A stretch of 64,000 nt of DNA, taken from assembly GCA_019671135.1 (NCBI GenBank), contig JAHRHY010000009.1:2232001-2296000 (forward strand), in the 5' to 3' direction. Shown here piece by piece: positions 1 through 10,066 of this stretch. Below the pieces are notes generated by a model. The model did not search any database. It was not told the origin of the DNA and was given only the letters and a program-made list of their open reading frames with translations. Source of the stretch: Linnemannia hyalina. Taxonomy: Eukaryota; Mortierellomycota; Mortierellomycetes; Mortierellales; Mortierellaceae. Both the position numbers and the translations under genes were made by a program. Numbering within the stretch: the stretch's first letter is position 1; the number at the start of each line of letters is the position of its first letter.

Positions 1-150
1 ACGGGCAATAACCCGACGATTTTGCAAGCCATCACCGGCGTTCAGCTCGGACATCTCAACACGCTGAGCCCTATTTGTCATCGTGCTGCAGGGCACGCAA
101 GCGCCGGCAGCGTCAACAACTAGCTCGCGGACTCTCAGTCGACCTCATCC

Positions 151-517
151 ATGCATTCGGCGAAGTTGAGCTTCAGGAAGCGCATATTGAGAATTTTCAA
201 TGGAGGCTCCAAGACCACCGGCACCATTATTGCCATGCCAGCGTCTTCCGTACCCAATGCTCCCGCGTCTATATGTCCTACACCTAGTATCCATGCCATC
301 GCTCCCGAAGCGGATGTCACTGATTTCTCGTTAGACAGGAGTACTCTGACCCAAACTATTCAAGGGACGACCATCGCACCTACCATTCCAACCATTCGCG
401 TGCAACGACCTGTGATCGCTCAGGACACTCTCCGCATCGACATCTTTCAGAAGAATTTGTCCAGTCCTATCCTCAGCACCGACTTGCCCATGCCCAACGC
501 GCGCATAGAAAAGACTA
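151..517 (+). pseudogene. Truncated N-terminal exon of a possible NLR-like protein
   Basis: An open frame begins with ATG at 151. It encodes a basic start (MHSAKLSFRKR), a Pro/Ala/Thr-rich stretch, and a segment ending NARIEKT where the Tc1-like element at 518 interrupts it. From memory, NACHT/WD40 NLR-like proteins of Mortierellaceae start with a similar basic leader followed by a segment of the pattern IF-x-x-N-(x)n-LP-(x)n-ARIEKT, so I infer an N-terminal fragment of such a gene. No NACHT or repeat domain follows: past the transposon the frame reaches a stop within a few codons, so more than a simple insertion has happened. It could also be a chance open frame. Confidence 0.35.
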
Positions 518-1986
518 AAGTGCTCCACAAAAGTGCTCCATCTTTCTCTGAATTCATCCTTTTTTTTTTAGAAATGCTCATCATCCTTCTTTGCAATCAG
601 TCCCGGGATGTCTCTCCACGATTCCGAGGTCTTGTGTTCATGCTTCTATAAGAGCTATACCCATGTCGGTGATGATGTCATTGTGAAATAAATTCTTAAA
701 ACCTGATTGCGAGATGGATCACTTTGCCGTGATTCAGCATCCTCTCAATCTACTTTTTTCTTCGATCTTTCTTTAGCTACCACTTCATCATCTATTCTTA
801 CATCAACTCCTCGCGCAACTAAACATCATGCCACAAACAGGAAACAAAAACGACAAAAAAGGAAAGATGATCTCGCCTTCAGACAGAGCTACAGCCATTC
901 AGCTGTTCATTTAAGGACAATCGACTCGAGAGGTTGCAGATTCACTAGGGATTGGCATCGCAACAGCAATCAGGATCAGGAAAGACAACGAGGAAAACAT
1001 ACCGCCTCCAAAAATGGGCAGACCTAATAAGACCTCCTTAAAGACCAGGGGGGTTCTTGGTTGCCAGATTAATACTGGTCAGCTTATATCACTTCGGGGT
1101 GCCCAGCGATTAATTCAGGAGAGAGATGGCGAGCATGTGGATGTGGAAACAGTCCGGTCGACGATTGGAAACGTGTAATGTTCTCTGGTGAGAGCGTCAT
1201 CAGTCGCGTGGGTGCTTTGGCAGGAACTACTTTTATAGTGATCGCGGTCGCAGGCGATTGTTACCTCACCAAGTTCATCCAACGCCACAAGCTGGTGGAG
1301 GGAAGATGATGGTATGGGGATACATCACTTTTTTTGGCGCAGGAGACCTTTGCCGGATCAACGACACACTCGATTCGGAGTTCTACCGCGAGGTCCTCAA
1401 CGATTATGTTCTCGCCTCCTTCGAGTGGCATGGTATGGATCGAGCAACATCCATTTTTCAGCAGGACAATGCTCGAGTGCATACTCTGGGCGTTATGCAG
1501 AACTGGTTTCGGGAGCATGATGTTACAGTTCTTAAATGGCCACCCAACTCTCATAACTTCAACCCTATTGAGCACGTTTAGGCCTACATCAAACGTCGTC
1601 TCTTTCGATACAAACAGCCGCCAAAAGACATAACCCACCTTTGGAAGCGTGTAGAGAAAATTTGAAGAAGACTTCCTAGTAAACTCCTACATAACCTGTA
1701 TGAAAGCATGCCCAGACGCATGATGGCACTGCTTCAATGCAGAGGAGGTGCGATAAAATATTAAAAAGTTGCGGTGTAATTTGATGATTGAGAGGATGCT
1801 GAATCACAGAGAATTTATTTCACAATGACATCATCACCGACATGGGTATAGCTCTGATAGAAGCATGAACACAAGGCCTAGGAATCATGGAGAGGCATCC
1901 TATGGCGGATTACAAAGATGGATGATGAGCATTTCAAAAAAAAAGGATGAATTCAGAGAAAGATGGAGCACATTTGTGGAGCACTT
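518..1986 (+). mobile_element. Tc1/mariner element with long terminal inverted repeats, decayed
   Basis: The two ends are inverted repeats beginning AAGTGCTCCACAAA. The inverted similarity continues for about 200-230 bp (518-~750 against ~1790-1986). A TA dinucleotide flanks each side (516-517 and 1987-1988), the hallmark target duplication of Tc1/mariner. The internal gene is a broken transposase. An isolated end with the same start lies at 36717. Confidence 0.85.
829..1665 (+). pseudogene. Tc1-like DDE transposase pseudogene
   Basis: The conceptual translation starts with a Lys-rich leader and a helix-turn-helix-like segment (SPSDRATAIQLF, then a stop, then GQSTREVADSLGIG). The C-terminal catalytic part is more readable: GGGKMMVWGYITFF, QQDNARVHT (second catalytic Asp) and WPPNSHNFNPIEHV (catalytic Glu, DD34E-type spacing). 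There is an in-frame stop in the DNA-binding part, a disrupted segment around 1160-1250 where the first catalytic Asp should lie, and a stop directly after the Glu motif. It cannot encode an active enzyme and is an old copy whose repeats may still be recognised in trans. Confidence 0.8.
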
Positions 1987-2000
1987 TAGATGCCCTTGAA

Positions 2001-2138
2001 GTTTTCCTAAGTTCCCTTGAAATCTTCGTTGTGTAACCATGATGGTGATTGTCGGTTGGTGGAGCAACAAGGGGCACACCGAGACAACAACATTGATCAT
2101 GGTTGCACGACGAAAATTTCAAGGGAACTGAAGAAAAC
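2001..2138. mobile_element. Foldback/MITE-like element, 43 bp arms
   Basis: The first 43 bases and the reverse complement of the last 43 bases (2096-2138) match with about five differences. Both start GTTTTC and share GTTCCCTTGAAAT. The intervening ~50 bp holds no gene. I could not define a target duplication, so it may be a foldback element or a hairpin left from a larger transposon. Confidence 0.6.
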
Positions 2139-2337
2139 TGCGAGACTGCGAACTATTTTGTCTTAGAACTAAAGACTTTGTCTTTTAGCTTTGTTTTTTA
2201 CTTTGCTTTTTGCGTTGCTTTTTCGCTTTGCCTTTTGGTTTACCTTTTTCTTTGTTTTCCGCGTCGTTTTGTCGCATGCGGCGTGAATATAATGTTGTGT
2301 CCCTATTTTATTTGACGAAGGAACAAAATCATATGTA

Positions 2338-2400
2338 CATACTGGCTTGTGGCAGCCAAGTGTTAATAGCGACATTGCTTTTTGATCCTTCGATGCCAAC
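2338..2400 (+). pseudogene. Short 28S rRNA fragment (3' domain)
   Basis: This stretch reads like the conserved LSU segment that begins ACTGGCTTGTGGCAGCCAAG and runs through TTTTTGATCCTTCGATG. It matches the reverse-strand 28S piece at 6670-7436 over the same positions, with a few substitutions (for example GTGTTAATAGCGACAT). It begins abruptly within a few bases of where the other copy begins and stops after ~60 bp, so it is a dispersed rDNA fragment, not a gene. Confidence 0.75.
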
Positions 2401-2660
2401 TCTTTCAAACATCCCTCATTATCATTCGAGGTCGCGTCGTCAATGTTTTGATCATTACCGCTACCATGGGTGCAAGCCTTTTCTCTGTAAGGGGTTTAGG
2501 TTTGAGCTCAGTTCGAAACGTGCCTGACGGTGGTCTGTTCGCACGCGTCATGGTTTGTGGACTTCCATAGAAATCGTATTTGTAATTTAGGCCCTATGTC
2601 TTATTTTTCACTTTTGCTTGGTTGAATGCAAGTGCTGCTTTCTTTCTCGATCCCACACAT

Positions 2661-2899
2661 TGTCGCATTGTACAGTGCAATATAAATTAGCCTGCAAGCG
2701 ATCGGTCGACTCTTGGCATGATCGGCTGATTCTCCAAAGAAACTAATTTAGCACACCCACCAAAACATATATAACCCATTGTTCCTCTCATCCAGTAACC
2801 CGAATTCTTTATCCTGCTCCTTTTACCCTGCTCCCCATTTCCTATCCGACTCTGCCTAAGAAAGGTCAACCCTGCCCATTGTAGTCTAGATTCTCAACA
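2661..2899 (+). mobile_element. Diverged solo LTR related to Gypsy A
   Basis: The stretch starts TGTCGC and ends TTCTCAACA. It shares with the Gypsy A LTR a GATCGGTCGAC..TTGGCA segment, the TATATAACCCAT promoter-like region and the CTGCCTAAGAAAGGTCAAC..TAGTCTAGATTCTC end. ACACAT lies immediately before it (2655-2660) and again immediately after (2900-2905), a 5-6 bp target duplication, which supports a genuine solo LTR formed by recombination. It is clearly older than the copies at 17759 and 23026. Confidence 0.75.
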
Positions 2900-3102
2900 A
2901 CACATGTATCACTCTCGCTTCTGCCTTGTCCCTGTTTAATTCCTTTCCACCTTCTTTATCCCACCCATCTACAGCTCCAGGTACATATATGATAATAATT
3001 GTGAATCCCTTCTGCACGTCATCTTAATTTTAGATCGATAGCCTAGTATGCTGGGCTTAATCTGCATCACTCACACAAGAGGTTCCACCTTAATAGCAAA
3101 AT

Positions 3103-4662
3103 ATGCCTCGCCTAGGACATGACGATGGAGCACTCGAAATGCTCTTGGCTCGCTTTCGGGCAGTGGTGAAACCTCCACCCGCTGTTTTCACCAAGCAACT
3201 TCCTGCTGATGTGGAGTCGATTCCACTTTTGATCTCGTTCATCATGGTTGTATTGACGCAAATGGGATTTGTGTACACTGAGAGCATCCCTCACGAGCTT
3301 ATGGTATTTTTCCATCGCGCCCTGGCCATCGAATTCATATCCGTGATGAAGATCGAGAGACCTGACGTTATCGACTCCATCCTAGAACTGTTTGTCCACC
3401 CTCTCTCTTCCTCCCAAACACATCCAAAACAGAGCACGACACAAACTCAGTTTCACCATTACATCCCAAGGTTCATTCTCAAGACGTTTGCGGACAACTT
3501 CTCGCTTAACAACAGCGAGTTCACTACGGACACCTCAAACCAAAATATCTCATGGTTCAAGCCAGGAAAGCCTAGCAAGCGCAGATGCAAAGTGCGGCCC
3601 AGATACGACATAAATGTATACCGAGTCCAGGACCACACCACGGACCCGACCAACGTCTCACGAGCGTACGGTGCCGAGGACATGTACCGGGATGTCACTG
3701 AAGCCGATTGCATGAAGTTTGAGAAGCTCCTTGCCAAACACGAGTGCACATCCGCTACGTTTATCCGACAGATTTGGAAAGAGGAAGAGGATCTTTCGTT
3801 GACCCGAACCCAACTTGGGGATATGAAGAAGTTTCTTGTTGTTATGATGTACCGCAGCGAGCACCGTAGAAGCCAGTATTTCGACCTGAGATTTGACCCT
3901 ATCACCAAGATTTCTATCAAAAACCACATGGAACACAACAAGTTGTTAAACGTTCAGAAAGTCTGGTTCGAGAACCTCAAGTGGATAATCGAGGCCTCCG
4001 TCGAGGACATCGTGAGGGAGTTTCAGAAAGCTATCGTGGCGAGATTTGAGTCAGGGAGACCTACCGCGCTTGTAAGCCCATACCTGGGACCGATTCATGC
4101 TGGAGAACTGGAGGACTTTGGCTGTTTGATGACACAAACGATTGCCTGCATCTGGCAAGCGGAGACAGGGTCGGAGTTTATCCTATCCGAGGGATGCTTT
4201 GGCGCTTTTGAAGGAGACACTGGCATCTGGTTCCACAACTTTTTTATCGTCTCGCCCCGATTTGCGATCGTCCTGGTCAACCGTTTGTACTTGGCCGAGA
4301 GGATCAAGAAGAAACCTCGTTGGACCTCGATGTTCGGTGACAATCTTCATGTCTTTCCAGAGACCGACTACAAGAAGGGGCCTCCACCCAATGATTTCGA
4401 CTTGGCGACTCATTCCACTCCGGACGATGTGTTTACATACAGGAGGATTGTCGTTCCCAAGGAAGAGGTTTATAAAGTCAACTCTATCTTTTTGGACGAT
4501 CGACGCCAGTTTTTGACGTATAAGTCCAATATCTCCATGTACAAGTCCCTGCGTTATTACGACAAGGTCAAGGAGGATTTATTTCATACTTGTCACGATT
4601 ACTCCATCCTCAGACGCAAATTGTTTTCTGACCTTAACAGGACGCATCCAGTAGACCAGTAG
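3103..4662 (+). CDS. DUF4238-domain protein
   Basis: Single-exon gene of 519 aa starting at the first ATG after a TATA-poor leader. The N-terminal ~110 residues hold a hydrophobic helix-rich stretch (around 38-75). The DUF4238 signature QFHHYIPRFIL follows at about residue 116, leading on to a Trp/Phe-rich segment and a VYRVQDH strand. A second conserved patch lies near residue 250 (MMYRSEHRRSQ), and the C-terminal third includes TGSEFILSEGCFGAF, where most family members carry a (T/S)SD-like turn. DUF4238 is widespread in bacteria and scattered in fungi; its biochemical role is not known to me and I assign none. No introns, frameshifts or transposon remnants interrupt it, in contrast to its surroundings. 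A solo LTR lies 200 bp upstream and a solo terminal repeat about 115 bp downstream. Confidence 0.85.
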   Translation: MPRLGHDDGALEMLLARFRAVVKPPPAVFTKQLPADVESIPLLISFIMVVLTQMGFVYTESIPHELMVFFHRALAIEFISVMKIERPDVIDSILELFVHPLSSSQTHPKQSTTQTQFHHYIPRFILKTFADNFSLNNSEFTTDTSNQNISWFKPGKPSKRRCKVRPRYDINVYRVQDHTTDPTNVSRAYGAEDMYRDVTEADCMKFEKLLAKHECTSATFIRQIWKEEEDLSLTRTQLGDMKKFLVVMMYRSEHRRSQYFDLRFDPITKISIKNHMEHNKLLNVQKVWFENLKWIIEASVEDIVREFQKAIVARFESGRPTALVSPYLGPIHAGELEDFGCLMTQTIACIWQAETGSEFILSEGCFGAFEGDTGIWFHNFFIVSPRFAIVLVNRLYLAERIKKKPRWTSMFGDNLHVFPETDYKKGPPPNDFDLATHSTPDDVFTYRRIVVPKEEVYKVNSIFLDDRRQFLTYKSNISMYKSLRYYDKVKEDLFHTCHDYSILRRKLFSDLNRTHPVDQ

Positions 4663-4777
4663 ATTAGCCATCATTTTTTTTGGCCATAAACACAATTGTA
4701 CGATTCTATCAACTCTTTTTTTTTAATGGTTGTCAACTCATCTTATTCTGTGGCAGCCCAGCGTTAAAATCGACATA
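4663..4777. other. Gene tail with a possible 28S scrap
   Basis: The DUF4238 stop is followed by T-rich runs (possible 3' UTR). Bases 4750-4774 read TGGCAGCCCAGCG..CGACAT, similar to the conserved 28S segment at 2338 and in 6670-7436 but with several mismatches. The terminal-repeat element at 4778 starts directly behind it. The rDNA assignment is weak because the match is short. Confidence 0.35.
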
Positions 4778-6119
4778 GGAGGCCTTTCAAGTCCAAATTA
4801 TCATCTCTGCAGGTCTTGATGATATCCACAGCGACCATTAGAGGAGAGTGTATGTATGATATCAACAATATAAAACAACCACTGTAACATTCCTCGCGTG
4901 ATTATCCTATTAAACACCGACCTATTCTCCAAACAGCAAAGTCTTCTTATTTTTCGCACACCAATCTCTTGAATGTGTCCATCTACTATTAAACTGTACT
5001 CCTCACTGCGAAATTAAGGGGAGTAGTTGTTGTATGTGATCATCTAAAGCACTTGTACTCTCAGCTGTATCTTTGTCGTAAAACACAAGGGACAGATTAG
5101 GGGTCGTCAAACTACGGCCAGATCCAAAATAAATCCGCCGCTCGTTTGCGCATTTGACATTTTTCTGTCAACTGCGCAGGCCTTCTAATACGAAAATGCG
5201 AACGCACAAACCTACGACCCTTGACGTATTTCGCAAACACAAGGCAGTGGCGGCTGCAGAAATCGTCAAACGAGAAGAAAAAATAAAACCCCTTTTTTTC
5301 GTTCAGGAGAGTCAAATACCACTCCATCTACTTCTCTCACAACCAATTGGACACACCTCTTACCCTCACTCCACCTACACCATGGCTCCTATCAAGAACA
5401 ACAAGAACGTCCAACCCAAACCCAGGGTTCTCACTTGTCGTGCAAAAGGCCGTCGCGTCTCCCTTGACCCCCGAGACTACCAATAAGTACAACAATTAAG
5501 ACCACACAAAAGTAAGAGCAACCCCGTCCGTTTCTGTCAACCTTGTGTGTAACATTTTTTTCTTTTTTGTTCTCGTTTAGTTGACGCCATTGTCGTCGCC
5601 CTCCTCTGAGTTTGACACCACATCCCATCAGCCCTCGGTCTCTTCGCATGAGACTCCTCGTTCTCCGTCTGCGTCGTTGCCTGCTGAGGACCAGGATGGT
5701 ACTCCCGCGGGACCGTCGTCTGTCCAGGCCACAGAGACCGCGTCGTCCTCTTCCTCCTCCAAAGGGAAAGGAAGACATTTCTGTGAAGAAGAAAAACGGG
5801 CAAAAAGGGGCCAAACAGTCGTCTCGTTTGACGAAATGCGTTGGCGTATTTGATTTGAGTACGTGAAAATGGATACTCGAAAGTGCGACTCCCCTTTTGC
5901 GTGTATTGAAATACGCTCAGTCCCTTTTCACGCCGTCTGACAAGGGCTTTGACGACCCCTATTACATTTTGAAAAACATGTGCTGTCTGTAGCTATTTTA
6001 TTCATGTTCTATTGTCGCCTGTGGAGAAATACATGAGCTATGGAGGTCTACACTGCATTCCTTGGGCTTTGGATATTTTTTATATGCTTTCTTATATCCT
6101 TCGCACATGGAAGGGCCGC
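4778..6119 (+). mobile_element. Solo terminal repeat of the E family, split by a nested transposon
   Basis: It begins GGAGGCCTTTCAAGTCC and ends GGGCCGC, the same outer ends as the direct repeats of E1-E3. Target duplication ATA flanks it (4775-4777 and 6120-6122). After removing the nested element at 5099-5960 its length is about 477 bp against 495-496 bp for the E1-E3 repeats, with many small differences. Because it carries its own matching 3 bp duplication it is either a product of recombination between the two direct repeats of a former full element or a MITE that moves by itself. Confidence 0.8.
5099..5960 (+). mobile_element. Non-autonomous DNA transposon with AGGGGTCGTCAAA ends
   Basis: The ends are perfect 13 bp inverted repeats, AGGGGTCGTCAAA and its complement at 5948-5960. 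ATT flanks both sides (5096-5098 and 5961-5963), and removing the unit plus one ATT restores the terminal repeat (compare GAGATTACATTTT in E1), which proves the insertion. Inside are a short basic reading frame starting at 5383 (MAPIKNNKN..) and, behind a T-rich stretch ending TTTAG at 5580, a Ser/Pro-rich frame (5581-5853). They look like two exons of a reduced gene. A 3 bp duplication would fit PIF/Harbinger-like elements, but no transposase is present. Confidence 0.75.
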
Positions 6120-6122
6120 ATA

Positions 6123-6412
6123 GCACCATGGCAATATATTTTATGTTTAAGTTCGGAAATCTGTATATCATGGTCCACGTACGCGACGTTACGATCCCCA
6201 ATAACCTGACAGAGCTTGGCACAATCAGCACTCAGTTCAAGATCTGGAATGATTTGAGAGCCACGATTGAGCAGGGACTGAGTCCTGTCTTGGGCGCTGT
6301 GGTATCTGGCACAGGACGAAGGGTTGGTACTATCAGCCCTCTTGGTTCCGTGTATGCTAGGACCGAAACAACCCGTACCCCCGAGTTCAAAACCTTTCTG
6401 AGTAGGGTGTAG
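6123..6412 (+). pseudogene. Unrecognised coding fragment behind the solo terminal repeat
   Basis: The frame that is open from inside the repeat runs on to a stop at 6412, reading HVRDVTIPNNLTELGTIS..QFKIWNDLRATIEQ..PEFKTFLSRV. The part after 6122 has normal amino-acid composition and no simple repeats, so it may be the tail of a host gene cut by the insertion. I do not recognise a family. Bases 6413-6669 beyond it show no gene, only CA-rich and GA-rich microsatellite-like stretches. Confidence 0.25.
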
Positions 6413-6669
6413 GAGCTTCCACAGGACTTCTGCGCATCGTTGTACTGTACGTTGGGGTGTACGGCATAGTACTGCTAGAAGTATACTCCTTTTTTTTCTT
6501 TTCTTCAGGCTGGGGGAGGGGGATCTCTGTTAAGCCGCCCATTCAAGCGCCCATCCGCGCACACACACAACCCGACCGCCAGGGGATAGGTTAAACTGTC
6601 CTCAACTTAAGCGCCTGAAAGAAAAAAAATTAAAAAAAGAAAGAGAGAGAGGAGATGTTGTTCTTCCGA

Positions 6670-7252
6670 ACAAATCTATAGAACAATGGTTAATATCAGC
6701 AGATCGTATCACCAATACCCCGTTTAATTAAAGTCGTCTGCAATGGAATTATCTCTTCCAATATTTGAAATTAACAATAGCAGGAACCTTACATAGCCTT
6801 TCCGCTCTGCAAGATAACCCCACGTAGTATGATTCAGGATCCGAGGATCTATTCGTATTCAACTAAATCGGAAAAAGACGGATATCGTCGCGTTCTAGCA
6901 CGGGTTCTGACTTAGAGGCGTTCAGCCATGGATCGAATCCCACCTTGACCAACCATTTTCGAGATCCTTCCCTTGCTGGCTAATCAAGGGCTGACCAAGA
7001 AACTTCTGGAAGCCATCCTGGCTTCTATCACACATATTTAAATAGTATAGCAATCCGTAGGTAGTCTAGTTCAGTAGTTCATAACTCACAATCTTTATTT
7101 ACACACAAATTTCCAAACAAGCACACAGTTGCCTTGTTACAAACGGATGATAGCTTTGGGCCATTGCCTGCTCAGGCAGGCCCAAATACCAATTATATGA
7201 ATGAACGGTTCCTCTCGTACTAAGTTCAATTACTATTGCAACAACATTTCAT

Positions 7253-7307
<55 letters not shown>

Positions 7308-7351
7308 ATTAGTGGGTGAACAATCCAACGCTTACTGAATTCTGCTTCAGT

Positions 7352-7387
<36 letters not shown>

Positions 7388-7436
7388 AACGTCGCTATGA
7401 ACGCTTGGCTGCCACAAGCCAGTTATTATACCCTTT
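6670..7436 (-). rRNA. Partial 28S rRNA, 3' end, with an internal insertion
   Basis: On the minus strand this reads as the last part of LSU rRNA: ACTGGCTTGTGGCAGCCAAG, the TTTTTGATCCTTCGATGTCG segment, GTGAGCTGGGTTTAGACC, the sarcin-ricin loop AGTACGAGAGGAACC, GGCTGAACGCCTCTAAGTC, and finally ACGATCTGCTGATATTAA and a TAGATTTGT end. The order is that of a normal 28S 3' end. Between CATCCG (about 7145) and ATGGCTGAACGCC (about 6932) there are about 200 extra bases compared with the usual short linker. The upstream 28S, 5.8S and 18S are missing, so this is an isolated partial copy, probably a pseudogene. Confidence 0.85.
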
Positions 7437-8202
7437 CTGCTACCTTTTTCAAACATTAATTCCAAAGATTGCTTTTTTGACCATGCTGTACTTGCTTGTG
7501 TGGCTTCGCTTCAGGCAAGTGGCAGTGCTCTAACCTTCTTTCTTGTTAACCTTATTGTTGCCTTATTAACCTTAATCGTCCATTGCCTGTCTGTTTTCTT
7601 TTGTTAACTTTATTCGTCTGATGGTTAAACGTTATGCGTTAAGCTTGTAACTTGTTTTTTATTTTTATAAAAGGCCATGTGGTTTTAGGGAGTGATTATC
7701 AACAATTAATATGAGTAGCATGAAGAAGAAAAATTCCATCGGCGAGGAGGAAGTTATGCAACCGGAAGTACAGGACTGAAAAGTACAGGGAAAAATGGAG
7801 ACGGGAAAGAAAGGTGTCTTTATTCAGGTTGGCGAAGATAGAACCTTCTATATGGTCCTGTCAAGCCACATTTATCTCAATTCGTCAATTAAAAAGGGTT
7901 GCTGCTTAATTGCAGTACCTAACCTCAACAGGACCCGGTTCAAATGGCGGATACGGCAAGGGATGAGAACATTGAGGCTAAGATCCACAGCGCCGCCGAC
8001 TGTGACAGAGTGTTTGTGCAATAGTATGGTGCCATAGGGATATGGAAAATGGTGAGAAAGAAGCTGGGGGTCTTTATTGATCCCTACGAATATTATATAT
8101 ATATGTGGACTGACAACTACTACCTTTAATAGAGAATGAAGAGAGTGGACGAAATAACAGGAAACAGGTCTGTGGATTTTTGGGTTCCTAGCAAATGACT
8201 AC
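7437..8202. other. Intergenic, no confident gene
   Basis: This is AT-rich sequence between the 28S piece and the CoA-transferase. An 80 aa open frame at 7795-8037 (starting METGKKGVFIQVGEDRTFY) has normal composition but no recognisable family. The right end, toward 8160, probably contains the 3' UTR of the minus-strand CoA-transferase gene. Confidence 0.3.
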
Positions 8203-10066
8203 CTAAATGGCGCCAGCAGTTGCAAGGCTATCCACCTTCTCCGCATCATAATGAAGCACATCCCGCAGAATCTCCTGTGTATGCTGACCCAGCAAAGGCG
8301 GTGGCAGGCGCACACTTGGCTTGGACTCGCTGTACTTAACAGGGATGCCGATGAGCTTGAGCTTGCCGGCCTTAGGATGCTCCACCTCCAGAACCATCTT
8401 GCGCGCTACCACTTGCGGATGGGCAAACGTGTGTGCAAAGTCGTTGATGGTTGTAAAAGGGACACCCTGCCCTTCGAATGCCTTCAGCCAATGCTGGTTG
8501 TCGTGTTCCTGCAGCCGTCCCGTCATAATCTTGATCAACTCGTCACGATGCTTGACACGGTCGCTGTTAGTTCTGAACCGGATGTCCGTCGGGAGATGCT
8601 CAAGTCCCAGTATACGGCAAAGAGTCTTGAACTGGCCATCGTTGCCACCGCTAATCATAATGCGCGAGTCGCGAGTAGGGAAGGCTTGGTAGGGCACAAT
8701 CGTCGGGTGCGACGCGCCCCATCGGTGAGGCTCTTGGCCGGAAATCAGATAGCTGCTCCCAATGTCGCTAAGCGTGGCAAGCTGCGACTCCAGTAGCGAG
8801 CAGTCGATATGCTGACCGCGTCCCGTCTTGGCACGCGCAAGCAATGCTGCCATGATGGCGCCATGAGCATACAAACCCGTCGTGAGGTCTAAACATTACC
8901 AAAAAGAAGTGAGGGGGGGGGGGGAAGAGGAGTAAACTTTTCAGTTCGAGACTCGTCAAAAGCCCTACTTTCTCTGTCCCATTGCGTGGGAAAAGAATGG
9001 TTACCGGTAACAGCGACACCCACGATGACAGGCGGGCCGGTGCTTTCACCCGTGATGTGCATCAGGCCAGCCTCGGCCTCAATAATGCAATCGTAACCGG
9101 GTCTAGTAGCATAGGGTCCTGTCTGACCGTAGCCCGTGATCGAGGCATATATCAGCTTGGGGTTCAGCTCCTTGACTTGCTCGTATCCTAAACCATACTT
9201 CTCCAACTTTCCGGGAACATAGTTCTCAACGAGGATGTCGCACCTCTTTACAAGGTCATGGATAATCGCCTGCCCCTCCTTGGTCCGAAAGTTGACTGTG
9301 ATAGACTTTTTGTTGCGGTTCACGCTCAAAAAGTAGGCGCTCTCGCCTCGATCTGCAGGGTCGTGTTGGTTGCCAGCAAAAGGAGGGCCCCAGGCACGCG
9401 TATCGTCACCGCCTTTCGGATTCTCGACTTTGATCACCTCGGCTCTGGAATGAAAGGAAAAATGACGACACACCAATGATGAAATAGCAGCAGGGTTAAT
9501 CTTAGAAAGCGGAAGCAAAGGTTGTACGTTTTCTGTGTTCTTCTTCTCCTCGTAGCCAATCTTACCCAAGGTCGCCAAGGATCTGTGTACAGTATGGCCC
9601 AGCTATTTGCGGTTGAAGGCCGGGGAGAGGAATAAGAGTGGTTAATCAGCGATTGGTTCGTTGGTAAAAATAAAGGCCATACTGCCTGAAAAGAAAAATA
9701 ACAACCACTTGCGGAGGATCCCCACTGCTTACCGAGGACACGCGTTAGGTCCAAAATGCGTATTCCATCGAGCGGAAGTGACAAACCGCCTTTTGCAAAC
9801 GCAGGCGCCTGCGCGTTGCTCTCTTGGCTCAACAATGGAGGAGGCGAGGTGTGAGTGGGATGTGCCTGGAGCTCTTCTTTGGGGTGCTGTCTAATGGTTG
9901 ACGTAGTGGACAGCAGGCGACTCGCTGCTTGTGGACGTGCAACAGTAAGGGCGCTCTTGGAGACAAAGGAAGAGGCATCGGCTCGTGCAAACGCAGCAAG
10001 ACCCTGGGCTAGTGCGCGACCAGAGTGCGCTCTCATTCCCACGCGTGCAATGGCAGAGAGAAGCAT
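8203..10066 (-). CDS. Mitochondrial family III CoA-transferase (CaiB/BaiF; SUGCT-like)
   Basis: Four exons on the minus strand, 10066-9733, 9602-9566, 9444-9005 and 8888-8203, joined by GT-AG introns, give one frame of 498 aa. Residues 1-58 are rich in Arg, Ala and Ser and lack acidic residues, as expected of a mitochondrial presequence. The CoA-transferase family III domain follows: [20 protein letters not shown] near 100, [39 protein letters not shown], then [11 protein letters not shown] and [17 protein letters not shown]. The Asp of TDLTTG (D271) corresponds to the catalytic Asp of this family, and its codon is split by the third intron. The best functional guess is a succinate-hydroxymethylglutarate-type CoA-transferase moving CoA between dicarboxylic acyl-CoAs in mitochondria; the exact acceptor cannot be read from sequence. 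The 37 bp second exon is unusually small but required by the frame. Confidence 0.92.

Noticed and set aside
7437..7500. Continuation of the 28S gene beyond 7436
   Set aside because: Only a vague resemblance to the preceding LSU segment (AGAAAGGG before ATAACTGG) is seen, too weak to extend the call.
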